DNA of 64,000 nt from Torymus aiolomorphi. Taxonomy: Eukaryota; Arthropoda; Insecta; Hymenoptera; Torymidae. The notes below the pieces were generated by a model. The model was given only the letters and a program-made list of their open reading frames with translations. It did not search any database and was not told the origin of the DNA. The DNA is taken from positions 244,516,430 through 244,580,429 of the forward strand of contig CM070874.1 in assembly GCA_036365515.1 (NCBI GenBank). Reading direction: 5' to 3'. Below, piece after piece: positions 24,331 to 35,398 of the stretch. The position numbers and the translations under genes are program-made. Position 1 is the first letter of the stretch. Every line of letters starts with the position of its first letter.

Positions 24331-25556
24331 TACTTAATTAAATTGTTACTAAATTCAGTTGTTATAAATAAAGTCAGTTGTCGTAACATTATCTTTCTAA
24401 ATAAATTCTTTCGAAAAAACACATAACTAATGTAATAAATATATGTCAGTAAAAAGAAGAAAAATTATTTTGCACTCTTTTACTCTCAGACATTGACATT
24501 TATTTAGCATAAGCATTAGCAAATGTTCAGTCAAAGTATAAAATTAATTTTTTTACTTTTCCTCACAATCATATATCATCATATGATATTGAATCATTAT
24601 AACTAGTATTCCAAAAATCTAGACTTTGGCTACTGAAATGAAAAAGAAAAATATAAGATTATTAGAGAAAGCCAAATGTTCAGTGAGCCTACCGCTATAT
24701 GTATGAAAAAGAAAAAACTTGTAATCAGTTTCCAGTTGAACAATGACTGTCAGAGCTTTGATATTTAGCATGGTAGTATAAAGTAACATATGATTGCATA
24801 ATAGCTACGAGAAAAAAAATGAGAAAACTTTATTTTATATTTTCATTTTGTGACAGATTGACCATGTCAAGTCAATTTCAACATTTCAATACCCAAAGTG
24901 CAAAATAAATTTTTTCAATTTTTTGTTATATAGATATTATACAATTATATCACATGCTGTTTCAAATATTATAGCTATAGCGGACTACTTATACGTTGCA
25001 AGAAAAAGGACAGAATAATTTTAAAAAGCCACAACTTCAGTCACGGTATCACTGAATATATGAAAAAGAAAAAATGTTTAATCGATTTCCACTTGAACTA
25101 TGACTACTAGAGCTTTGATATTTGGCATGTTAGTATAAAATAACACATGATTGCATAACAGCTATGCAAAAGAAAAAAATTGAAAACTTTATTTTATATT
25201 TTGACTTTGGGACTGATAGACCATGTTAAGTATATTCCAACATTTCAATATCCAAAGTCCAAAATAAATTTATCCAATTTTTTTTATATAGATATGTACA
25301 ATTATACCATTATATCACATGCTCGTCCAAATATTAAAACTATAGCTACAATACGTTGCAAGAAAAAGGACAGAATAATTTTAAAATGCCACAACTTCAG
25401 TAAGCGTACCACTGAATACATGAAAAAGAAAAAATGTTTAAGCAGTTTCCTTTTGAATTATGGCTGCTAGAGCTCTGATATTTGGCATGGTAGTATAAAA
25501 TGACCTACGATTGCATAATATCTGTGCAAAAAAATTGGACAAATTTATTCTATATA

Positions 25557-26081
25557 TGAGGCGTTTCACGTCAACTGTCCCAGCGCGCGCCGCTGGAGCC
25601 CCACATCGTGCTATTTCTAACTCACGTTTATGATACTAAAATATACTTAAAAAAATTGTTTGATAAGCGTTTTCGACGTATTTTTTCCTCAGCTTTTCAA
25701 TGACGTAAGCAGTTTTTCCGAAATTTTCAATTTTCACCTTCAAAAAGTACAAAACATGTTATATCTCAAAAAGTGTATTTTAAAAATTTTTTTTGACCCT
25801 CTAGATCGAAAGCTGAGCATTTTTTACGTAGGAAAGGATATTTTCCAAAGAGTGCCCAAGATGTTTTTTGCGAGAAATAGAATGCAAAAGAGTTTTTGAA
25901 GATGAAAATGGAAAATTTTGAAAAACTACCAACATCATTGGAAAGCTGAGGAAAAAATACGTCGAAAACACGTATCAAACAATTTTTTAAAGTACTTTTT
26001 AGTATCATAAACATGAGTTAGAAATAGCAGATTTTGGGGCTCGCGCGCCGCGCGCTGGGACAGTTGACGTGAAACGCCTCA
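25557..26081. mobile_element. TA-flanked palindromic MITE, left arm only
   Basis: Termini TGAGGCGTTTCACGTCAACT, perfectly inverted, flanked by TA. The opposite arm at about 28445-28460 reads straight through as the unoccupied site, so this is a 525-bp insertion that arrived after the arms existed. The two frames inside are mirror shadows. Confidence 0.85.
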
Positions 26082-26674
26082 TATTTACTCTGATACACAT
26101 GGATGAATTAAATATTACATATGGTTTATGTGTTACAACTATCAAAATCATCCGACGATGGATTATTTCTTGGATTACCTTATTTTAACTTGAAGTTTAA
26201 TTAATCTTTTTAATGTTCAACTTGATAACTTATTTTCATAAAATATCCCTTTACAAAAGTTTTTTAATTAGATTATTAGTATACTGACTTTCTTTAGTGG
26301 GAATAAGTTCTTAAATAACAATTTATCAAAATATGTCAGTATAGGTAGTTCGCACAAGAAAGAATTTGAATGTATGTTAATTTCCATCAGTTCTTCGAAG
26401 AAGTCCTTTATCGGAAGATGATTTTAACATTTGTAACACATGAGCTATATCTTATAATATAGGAATAATGTAAGTCTATAAGATTTATAGATTTTGAAGG
26501 TATTTTATAACAACTTCATAAATCATACTGGAGGTTCACCTTAAGCAAGAAGAATTTCATATTTTCAATAAAACTACCAAGAGTACCGAGAAAAAATTTG
26601 AATTTGGTTTTTTAACAAAAACTATTTCACTTACTATACGAGAGTATAATCTGGATATCTGAGAGTAAGCTATT

Positions 26675-27850
26675 TATCCCATGAAGGAGTCTAGAAGTGC
26701 TGCAGCAGATACAGGTGAGGGGCAACATAATCTCTACATGTGGGCAACATTCTCGTATCCTAGGCTTGCGTTGTCCCGGTTGTCAGCTGCTGGAGTTCCT
26801 ACGGCGTCCTGGAGCTGTAGGCCAACGTCCTTTTCGTCATCTCTGCTGCAGTTTTACCATCTCTTAAGATCGTCGTTATCAGTCGTCACTCAATTTGTCA
26901 GTCTCGACCTCGTCTACTTCAGCCCTATATTGCCACAAAATAGTAGAATTAGATAATCTCAAATAGAAAAGGAAGTACCTAGAATGCTACATTATCTCAC
27001 CAAGGAGTTTAAGGGGCGACATAACCTCTACATATAGGCATTCCCGTATTCGAGCTTCGACTCTGTCGTCAGCTGCTGGACTCCCGTGGTGTCCAGGTAC
27101 TATAGGCCAACGTCCGTCTAGTCATCCCTGCCGCACCTGCAGAATCTCTCAAGACACCGTCGTTGGCACCAGCAAGTTAAATAGCTATCATTATTTAACA
27201 AGCGCGCACGTCGTCGTTCGGCATCGGCGAGTAGAAACTGATACCGAGTACGTCATGCTGGTACGACGCGTCACGATTAGCTTTAATTTATTTTCCTACG
27301 TTGGTATAATTGTTAGAGCAGTCGCGGCATCAGTTACCGCTCGTCGATGACGAACGACGACGTGCGCGCTTCTTAATAATAGCTATTTAACTTGCTGGTG
27401 CCAACGACGATCTCTTGAGAGATTCTGAAGGGGCGGCAGGGATGACTAGAGTGACGTTGGCCTATAGCATCTGGACATCACGGAAATCCAGCAGCTGACG
27501 ACGGAGTCGACGCCAGAATACGGGAATGCCTATATGTAGAGGTTATGTCGTCCCTTAAACTCCTTGTGGAGGTAATGCAGCCTTCTAAGTACCTCCTTTT
27601 CGATTTGAGATTTTCTAATTCAACTATTTTGTGGCAATATAGGGCTAAAGTAGAAGAGATCAAAACTGACAAATTGAGTGACGACTGATGACGACGAGCT
27701 TAAGAGATTGTAAAACTGCGGCAGAGATGACGAAAAGGACGTTGGCCTACAGCTCCAGAACACGCAAGCCTAGGGTACGAGAATGTAGCCCACATGTAGA
27801 GGTTATGATGCCCTTCACCTGTATCTGCTGCAGCACTTCTAGACTCCTTC
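26675..27850. repeat. GC-rich core with internal duplication
   Basis: Within each half a ~200-bp block is present twice as a diverged direct repeat (26675-26890 and 27000-27175, both with CAGCTGCTGGA and TATAGGCCAACGTCC or similar). The halves mirror around about 27277. Frames across it carry no recognised domain. Confidence 0.7.
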
Positions 27851-29653
27851 GTGAGATAAGTAGCTTACTCTCAGATATCCAGATTATACTCTCGTATAGT
27901 AAGTGAAATAGTTTTTGTTAAAAAACCAAATTCAAATTTTTTCTCGTTACTCTTGGTAGTTTTATTGAAAATATGAAATTCTTCTTGCTTAAGGTGAACC
28001 TCCAGTAGTGATTTATGAAGTTGTTATAAAATTCCATCAAAATCTATAAATCTTATAGACTTACATTATTCCTATATTATAAGATATAGCTCATGTGTTA
28101 CAAATTTTAAAATCACCTTCCGATGGATGACTTCTTCGAAGAACTGATGGAAATTAACATACATTCAAAATCTTTCTTGTGCAAACTACTTATACTGACA
28201 TATTTTGATAAATTTTTATTTAATAACTTATTCCCGCCAAAGAAAGTCAGTATACTAATAATCTCATTAAAAAAATTTTGTAAAGGGATATTTTATGAAA
28301 ATAAGTTATCAAGTTGAATTTTAGAAAGATTAATTAAACTTCAAATTAAAATAAGATAATCCAAGAAATAATCCATCGTAGGATGATTTTGATAGTTGTA
28401 AGACATAAACCATATGTAATATTTAATTCATCCATGTATATCAGAGTAAATATATAGAATAAATTTGTCTAATTTTTTTTGCACAGATATTATGCAATCG
28501 TAGGTCATTTTATACTACCATGCCAAATATCAGAGCTCTAGCAGCCATAATTCAAAAGGAAACTGCTTAAACATTTTTTCTTTTTCATGTATTCAGTGGT
28601 ACGCTTACTGAAGTTGTGGCATTTTAAAATTATTCTGTCCTTTTTCTTTCAACGTATAAGTAGTCGCTATAACTATAATATTTGAAACACGTGATATAAT
28701 TGTATAATTGTATAATATCTATATAACAAAAATTGGAAATATTTATTTTGGACTTTGGATATTGAAATATTAAAATTTACATAGTCAATCTGTCCCAAAG
28801 TAAAAATATGAAATAAATTTTTCTATTTTTTTGCACATATATTATGCAATCTTAGGTCATTTTATACTACCATGCCAAATATCAAAGCTCTAGCAGTCAT
28901 AGTTCAACTGGAAATCAATTAAACATTTTTTCTTTTTCACCTATTCAGTGATACGCTGACTGAAGTTGTGGCTTTTTAAAATTATTCTGTCCTTTTCCTT
29001 GCAACGTACGGAAGTTATAGCTTTAATATTTAGAATAGCATGTGATATAATGGTATAATTGTATAATATCTATATATTAAAAAAATTGGAAAAATTTATT
29101 TTGCACGTTGGATATTGAAATGTTGAAATTGACTTAACATGGTCAATCTGTCTTAAAGTGAAAATATAAAATAAAGTTTTCGAATTTTTTTTTCGTAGCT
29201 ATTATGCAATCATATGTCATTTTATATACTACCATGCTACATATCAAAGCTCTAGCAGTCATTATTCAACTGGAAACCGATTACAAGTTTTTTCTTTTTC
29301 ATACATATAGCAGTACGCTCACTGAACATTTGGCTTTCTCTAATAATCTTATTTTTTTCTTTATCATTTCAGTAGCCAAAGTTTAGATTTTTGGAATACT
29401 AGTTATAATGATTCAATATCATATAATGATATATGATTGTGAGGAAAAGTAACAAAATTAATTTTATACTTTGACTGAACATTTGCTAATGATTATGCTA
29501 AATAAATGTCAATGAATGAGAGTAAAAGTGCAAAATAATTTTTCTTCTTTTTACTGACATATATTTATTACATTAGTTATGTATTTTTTCGAAAGAATTT
29601 ATTTAGAAAGATAATGTTACGACAACTGACATTATTTATAGCACCTGAATTTA

Positions 29654-29942
29654 TCATTAAAAATATTACTTATGTCGACTGCAACTTACTATCAACTATG
29701 AGAATTTTTCCATCGGTCTTTCAGTCTTATAAATTAAATTAAAATAATTAATATTAATGGCAGTGAGATTGCCCTTGTTTATAATCACCCCCGCAGAATC
29801 TGAAATAAAAACTTAATTAAAACCTGGAAAAAAAACTTTATTAGCAAAGGACTATCTGACTTCTCCCTACCACCAAATTACCCAATTGCCCAAGGTTTCG
29901 AGCCCGCTCGGACTCCTCCTCAGGGACTCTTAACTGAATTTA
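29654..29942. mobile_element. 289-bp insertion in right arm, retro-type, PLE-like end
   Basis: CTGAATTTA occurs at 29645-29653 and again at 29934-29942; the left arm (about 24345) has one copy and no insert. On the minus strand it contains CTGAGGA, a potential 6-bp stem (GAGTCC with GGGCTC) and GAAAC, resembling the hammerhead-derived ends of Penelope-like elements. Duplication length fits reverse-transcription insertion. Identity is tentative. Confidence 0.55.
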
Positions 29943-29964
29943 GTAACAATTTAATTAAGTAACT

Positions 29965-30540
29965 CACTAAGAAAATGTCAGGGATCCGGATCACGGATTC
30001 GGCCGAAACTTTAGGATAGGTTTTTTTATATAAAAATATGAAGAAAGCTGCAATATTAGACCCTAACGCTCAAAAGAACTAACTTTCTGGAAATTTTTAG
30101 CTTTATTTTGAAAAAAGTCTTGAAAAATAACTCCTCTTAAAACAGTAACTATTTAACATTAGAAAGTTTTGAATATCATTTCAAAAATAGAAAATAAAAG
30201 TAGAGAAAATGAGCTTTCATTTGCTATCTTACGAAGTAAACAATGTCCATTCCTTTCAAAGTTATGAAAGTTTAAATTTGAGCATCGAAAGTGCATCAAA
30301 ATACGCAGGCAGTGGAACAGTGAATTTTTGGGATCTAACAGTGCATTTTCGATACTTTATTTTAAACTTTCACTATTTAAAAAGGTAAATGAAAGCTTGT
30401 TTCCTCTAGTTTTATTTTCTATTTTTGAAATAATATTTAAGACTTTCTAAAGTTAAATAGTTGCCGTTTTAAAAAGTGGGTTTTTTCAAGACATTTTTCA
30501 AAATAAAGCTAAAAATGTCTAGAAGTTTAGTTTTTTTTAG
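29965..30540. mobile_element. Palindromic MITE (GGCTTGAAAAA type), copy in right arm
   Basis: Mirror counterpart of 23690-24330, with the same internal pairing and scattered substitutions. Confidence 0.65.
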
Positions 30541-30874
30541 CGCAGACATATTGCAAAAGTAATTAAAATACAAAAGCAATTTCCTGTCAAGACAAAAATG
30601 TTAAAAGGATAGCTATTATGTTTTACTTACTCTTATTACTGCAATATGTTTGTATATAACATATTGCAGCATAATGACAAAACATTTTTATTCAAGCAAG
30701 AGTCATAGCCTAACCTGTCACCCATATATCTGTTGTCTGCATGGTCGTAGCATGCCTACCAACGTGTACGAAAGATACCGATATAAGAACTGTGCGTGCT
30801 CGAGTTCTGCTCCACTCGCACTGCTGACTCTCTTCACTGTTCTCTCCGTATTTTATCCTGGAACTTCGTTATAA

Positions 30875-31185
30875 ACTTTTAAATTACCACTAAGTAGTAA
30901 TGATGAAAGAGCTTGTAATATATCTCCAAATTCAGAAAATGAAAAGATGCTATGTGATGTGGAGATTATAATTTGGGACGAAATTATTACGATTTCTGAA
31001 CACGTATTTGAAGATGTAGATAAATTATTTAATGATTTATGTGAAACTAATGAAATAGTTCATGGTAAAGTTGTATTAGTATCCGATGATTTTAGACAAA
31101 CATTGCCTGTAGTTAAACGTAGCAATAGAACTAAAATTGTTGAAAATTGTGACAAAAATAGTTGTTTATGGAGCAATTTAAAACT
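30875..31185 (+). pseudogene. PIF1-type helicase fragment of a Helitron
   Basis: The plus frame reads LSSNDERACNISPNSENEK, then EIIIWDEIITISEHVFEDVD (Walker B-like IIWDE), then VLVSDDFRQTLPVV and NCDKNSCLWSNLKLL. These match the central PIF1 helicase blocks of Helitron RepHel proteins. The Walker A block, Rep domain and C-terminus are missing, and the fragment ends in a (GTGC)n/(GGGC)n tract at about 31190-31220. Confidence 0.75.
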
Positions 31186-31726
31186 TTTGGTGCGTGCGTG
31201 CGTGCGTGCGGGCGGGCGGGCAAGTCCGCACTTAGGTCACGCCTATCCGTGTCTTAAGTAGTCGATTATTGCACCGTGCCTATTAAGTTATGCGTGAAAA
31301 TAGACTTAAAAATGCAGTTTATTGCGATTATGAAGTTCTGGCCCACTGAAAATCGACAATTAATAACTGGAGCGTGTTAACAAACACAAAAATACATAAA
31401 TGATGAAGTAATTGGCAATTTACTTCTGTTAGTATTAATACTAACTTTAAAGTTATAGTCATTAAACCTTTTAGAAATTTTTTTTACTTGGAAAATGACC
31501 GAAGACGTGTTGAATAATAACTATGTTTTTTTAGATTTTTTGTAGACCCACTCTTTGAAATGAAATAGAAGTAATAAAATACGTTTTTTTTACAATTAAG
31601 GTAGCACGAAGGAAGAAAGGTGGGGATTTATATCGCTCATTCTTATTTTATTGATGTCCAAAAATAGTTAAACTGCCTTTTTCAAATCGCAGCGTAGGAG
31701 TAGAATATAAAATGCATTAAACTTAC

Positions 31727-31914
31727 AGGCAGATGATGTGGAAAGTCTAGTCGATCTTGGATCCAATTTGTAAATTTTTTCACCGACAATATCTACGAAG
31801 TATAATGTTTCTGATTCGGAGCTCCAGTACGGCCCTTCACCTAAAAGAAGTGGTGGCGTAACAGGTGCAATAGTTACAGACCCAGATTGCGATATCAAAG
31901 ACTTTTGGTCAGCT
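31727..31914 (-). CDS. Orphan exon of a regucalcin/SMP-30-like gene
   Basis: Acceptor ATGTTTTAG before 31914 and consensus donor GTAAGT after 31727 bound a 62-codon frame containing PPLLLGEGPYWSSESETLYF, VDIVGEKIYKLDP. The GEGPxW...LYxVDI..KI motif marks the first beta-propeller blade of regucalcin/gluconolactonase proteins (Ca2+-dependent sugar lactonases). There is no in-frame ATG at the front, so it is probably not the first exon. No partner exon is seen; a real gene with very long introns or a captured exon are both possible. Confidence 0.65.
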
Positions 31915-32270
31915 CTAAAACATTTTTTATTTATTTCATTTGTTTATTTGTTGTATATATACTTGATATTTTACTAAAATAAAAAATGATATGCATGTTA
32001 TATGATCCCTTAATTTAAAAAAAAATATAAAAAATATTATCGTATTTCATTACTTTGAAAAGGAATATTGAAGGGTGTCACAGACCCAAAAATTGTCCAA
32101 AAATGATTTTTTTTATTCAATTATTCAATTATGGCCGAATCTATCTCAAATCAGGTGGTTCGCGCATGCCTATGTCACCGATCATCCCCCATTATAATAA
32201 AGTGCTTCCCTTAATAACGTCACATCTTTTCCCTACATACGACATAAATCTTACTATAATATACAGGTGT
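31915..32270. other. No gene recognised
   Basis: AT-rich sequence upstream (in the minus sense) of the regucalcin-like exon. No further exon of that gene was found. Confidence 0.4.
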
Positions 32271-32279
32271 AAGCCAAAT

Positions 32280-32615
32280 TACGACGCCAAACCTCCGCGC
32301 CACTCCGCGTCCCTCCGCGTCCCTCCGCGTCCCACCTCATCACTCCGCATCCCTCTGCATCACACTGTGTCCGTCAGCGCCCTCCTCGTTCCTCCGTGTC
32401 GCACCGCAAAGTCCTCTCCACAAAATAACGTAAAATTCACTGATTTTTTGCGTTATTTGCGGTCTGCATTGTCCCTCCGCATCCCTCCCCATCCCTCCGT
32501 CACCCTCCGCATTGTCCCTCCGCAGTGTCCCTCCCCAATGTCCCTCCGCATTGTCCCTCCGCACTGTCTCTCTGCATTGTCCCTCCGCATTGACCCTCCG
32601 CATTTTTTACACGTA
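32280..32615. repeat. 13-bp minisatellite, CCCTCCGCATTGT type
   Basis: Repeated CCCTCCGCATTGT, CCCTCCGCGT and variants, densest at about 32470-32610. The 195-aa Pro/Ser/His frame over it is repeat translation. Confidence 0.85.
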
Positions 32616-32955
32616 ATTTGGAGCATGGAACCACCCTCGTGACCCGCCAATCAGACCTCCCTCAAGGTTAAAGGAGTCTTGTAGTAGAAACTTCCGCTTT
32701 TGCCGTAAATATTATGGGCCAATGTTCTCCGAAACTTCACCAATACCCGTTTTTTGCGAGTAAAGCGCCGGCACCATTGTGGCCTCTCTTGATCGGTTGT
32801 CCGCTAAGAGAGGGAGATTAGTCCTGCACTTACTGATACAAAAAGTAAGGATTAACTCTCTTGGCTTCAAGACGTCTCGATAGAGATTCCTCGATCTGTT
32901 ATATGAATTCAAATATTCGATGAAGTAACGCTCAAGACAAGCTTACAACTCGCTA

Positions 32956-33549
32956 GGAGAGGCCTCGGAATCTTTTTAGCTTTATTTTGAAAAAAGGCTT
33001 GAAAAAAACCTCTTCTTGAAACGGTAACCATTTAACTCCGGGGAGTCTTAAATATAATTTCAAAAATAGAAAATAAAACTAGAGAAAATGAGCTTACATT
33101 TGCTTTTTTAAAAATTAGAAAATGTTGATTCCTTCAGAAGTTATTTAAGTTTATAATTGAGCATCGAAAATGCACTGTTTAATCCCTAAAATTAAACTGT
33201 TCGACTGCCGGCATATTTTGATGCACTTTCAATGCTCAATTTTAAACTTACATAACTTTTGAAGAAATCAAAATTTTTTGGATTCATAAAAAATCAAATT
33301 ATAGCTTATTTTTTCTAGTTTTGTTTTCTATTTTTGAAATTATATTTAAGACTTCCCGGAGTTAAATGGTTACCGTTTCAAGAAGAGGTTTTTTTCAAAC
33401 CTTTTTTTCAAAATAAAGCTAAAAAGGTACAGAACTTCAGATTTTTTGAGCGTTAGGATCTAATATTGCAGCTTTCTTTATATTTCTACATCCAAAAACA
33501 TATCACAAAGTTTGAGCCAAATCCGTGATCCGGAGTATGCGGCCTCTCC
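32956..33549. mobile_element. TA-flanked palindromic MITE, third copy
   Basis: Termini GGAGAGGCCTCGG and GGAGAGGCCGCATACTCCGG are inverted, with TA at 32954-32955 and 33550-33551. The interior matches the copies at 23690-24330 and 29965-30540. Confidence 0.7.
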
Positions 33550-33559
33550 TAGTCAGAAA

Positions 33560-34645
33560 ATTATAAATTCGAAGAAAGCTTAGATTTTGCTTAAAATTAG
33601 TATACAGGGATTTTCGAGGTCGCTGATCACGATTTTGCTATCAGAATTTCGAAATTCAAAATGGCGGATCGAATTTGATGGTTAAAAGTTCGGAAAAACT
33701 TTAGATTTTACTTAAAGTTTATATACAGGTGTTTTCGACGTCACTAAACACGATTTCGCTATTGGGCTTTTGAAATTCAAAATGGCGCATCCAGTACGGC
33801 TATTAAAAGTTCGAAGGAAGCTTATATTTTGTTTAAAATTTATATATAGGTGTTTTCGTGGTTGCTGATCACGATTTTGCGATCAGACTTTCAAAATGCA
33901 AAATGGCAGATCCGAGATGGTGGTTAAAAATTCGAAAAAAGCTTAGGTATTTCTCAAAATCGGAGTACAGGGGTTTCTGAAGTTGCTGATCACGACTGTG
34001 CTGTTGGAGTTTCGAAATTCACAATGGCAGATCCAATATGGCGGTTAAAATTTCACAAAGCTGAGATTTTGCTCAAAATTGGAATTCATGGGTTTTCGAG
34101 GTCACTGATCAAGTTTTTCTATTAGACTTTCAAAATTCAAAATGGCGGATCCAATATGGCGATTGAAAATTGGAAAAGGGCTTAGAGTTGGCTGAAAATT
34201 GGTTTACAGGTGTTTTTGAGAACGCTGATCAAAATTTTGCTATTCGACTTTCAAAATTAAAAATGGCGGATCCAATATGGCTGTCAAAAGTTTGAAGGAA
34301 GCTTAGATTTTGCTTAATGTTCTTATTCAGGAGTTTTTGAGTTCGCTGGTCACGATTTTGCGATCAGACTTTCAAAATTCTAAATGGTGGATCCAATATG
34401 GTGGTTAAAAATTCGAAAAAAGCTTAGGCTTTTCTCAAAATTGTAACACAGAGGTTTTGAAGTCGCCAATCACGACTTTGCTGTTGGAGTTTCGAAATTC
34501 AAAATGGCAAATCCAATATGGCGGTTAAACGTTCAGAAAAAGCTTAGATTTGGCTCAAAATTAGAATTCATGGATTTTCGAGGCCGCTGATCACGATCTT
34601 GCTATTAGACTTTTCGAATTCAGAATGGCAGATCCAATATGGCGG
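33560..34645. repeat. ~120-bp satellite, about nine copies
   Basis: AAAATGGCGGATC or a variant recurs at about 33659, 33779, 33900, 34021, 34140, 34261, 34383, 34502 and 34624. Each unit also holds GCTGATCACGATTTTGC and a TTCGAA-like core. A lone related unit is at about 39905-39950 (TTCAAAATGGCGATTCCGAT). Confidence 0.85.
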
Positions 34646-34654
34646 AAATATACA

Positions 34655-35321
34655 TTAGGGGTACAAATAAATTCTACCCATTTTCAGCAACTTTTTTTTT
34701 ATTTAAAAAACTCAAACAAAACACAAAGTTTAATCAATATAGGCATCGTCGGCTTCTACTACCCTTTGCCAACGCCTAGGCAGCTGATCTACTCCGTGGC
34801 GAAAAAAGGCTTCATCTTTTGAGTTTATGAAATAATCAACCATTTTTCGTACTTCATCTTCATTCTGAAAATGCTACTTTACTAAGCTGTTTTATAATGA
34901 GCAAAAAAGGTAGCAATCGCATGGTGCAATGTCAGGAGAATACGCCGGATGCGGTCAAATTTCCCATTGTAATTCTTTTATGGTTTGACAGACCGTGGAA
35001 CTTCTGTGTGGCCTAGCGTTATCATACTGCAAAATTACTGGTCTTCGCCCATGCCCAGAAAAGGCCTCTTTTCTTGGACTTTTTCCATTAAACGGTTTAA
35101 TTGAGAAGAGTATCGTTCACCAGTAACAGTTTCTCCGGATTTCAGAAGCTCGTAATATAGTAAGTACCATTCGTTCCACCAAATACAGAGCAGCAACTTT
35201 TGCTTCCTCCTAGAGGAAGCTTTGTGATAGTAAATTTTTGAGTTGTTGTAAAAACATGTTATAATTGTGTTCCGAGGTGTTAGGAATCAAAATACATGGT
35301 TTTTGAAAAATGTCTGTATGG

Positions 35322-35398
<77 letters not shown>

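Larger units (their letters stand above)
23180..30756. repeat. 7.6-kb palindrome
   Basis: Outer arms start at TAGGCATGCTACGACTATGC (left) and its inverse CATGGTCGTAGCATGCCTA (right); the centre is near 27277. Pairing is continuous at, for example, 23210/30720, 24500/29500 and 26650/27890. The arms differ by a 525-bp MITE on the left and a 289-bp insertion on the right. No transposase frame. The ends carry no CCC signature and no duplication was recognised, so it is listed as a repeat. Confidence 0.8.

Noticed and set aside
32055..32642. 195-codon Pro/His-rich frame
   Set aside because: It reads through a 13-bp minisatellite; opposite-strand frames are equally open.
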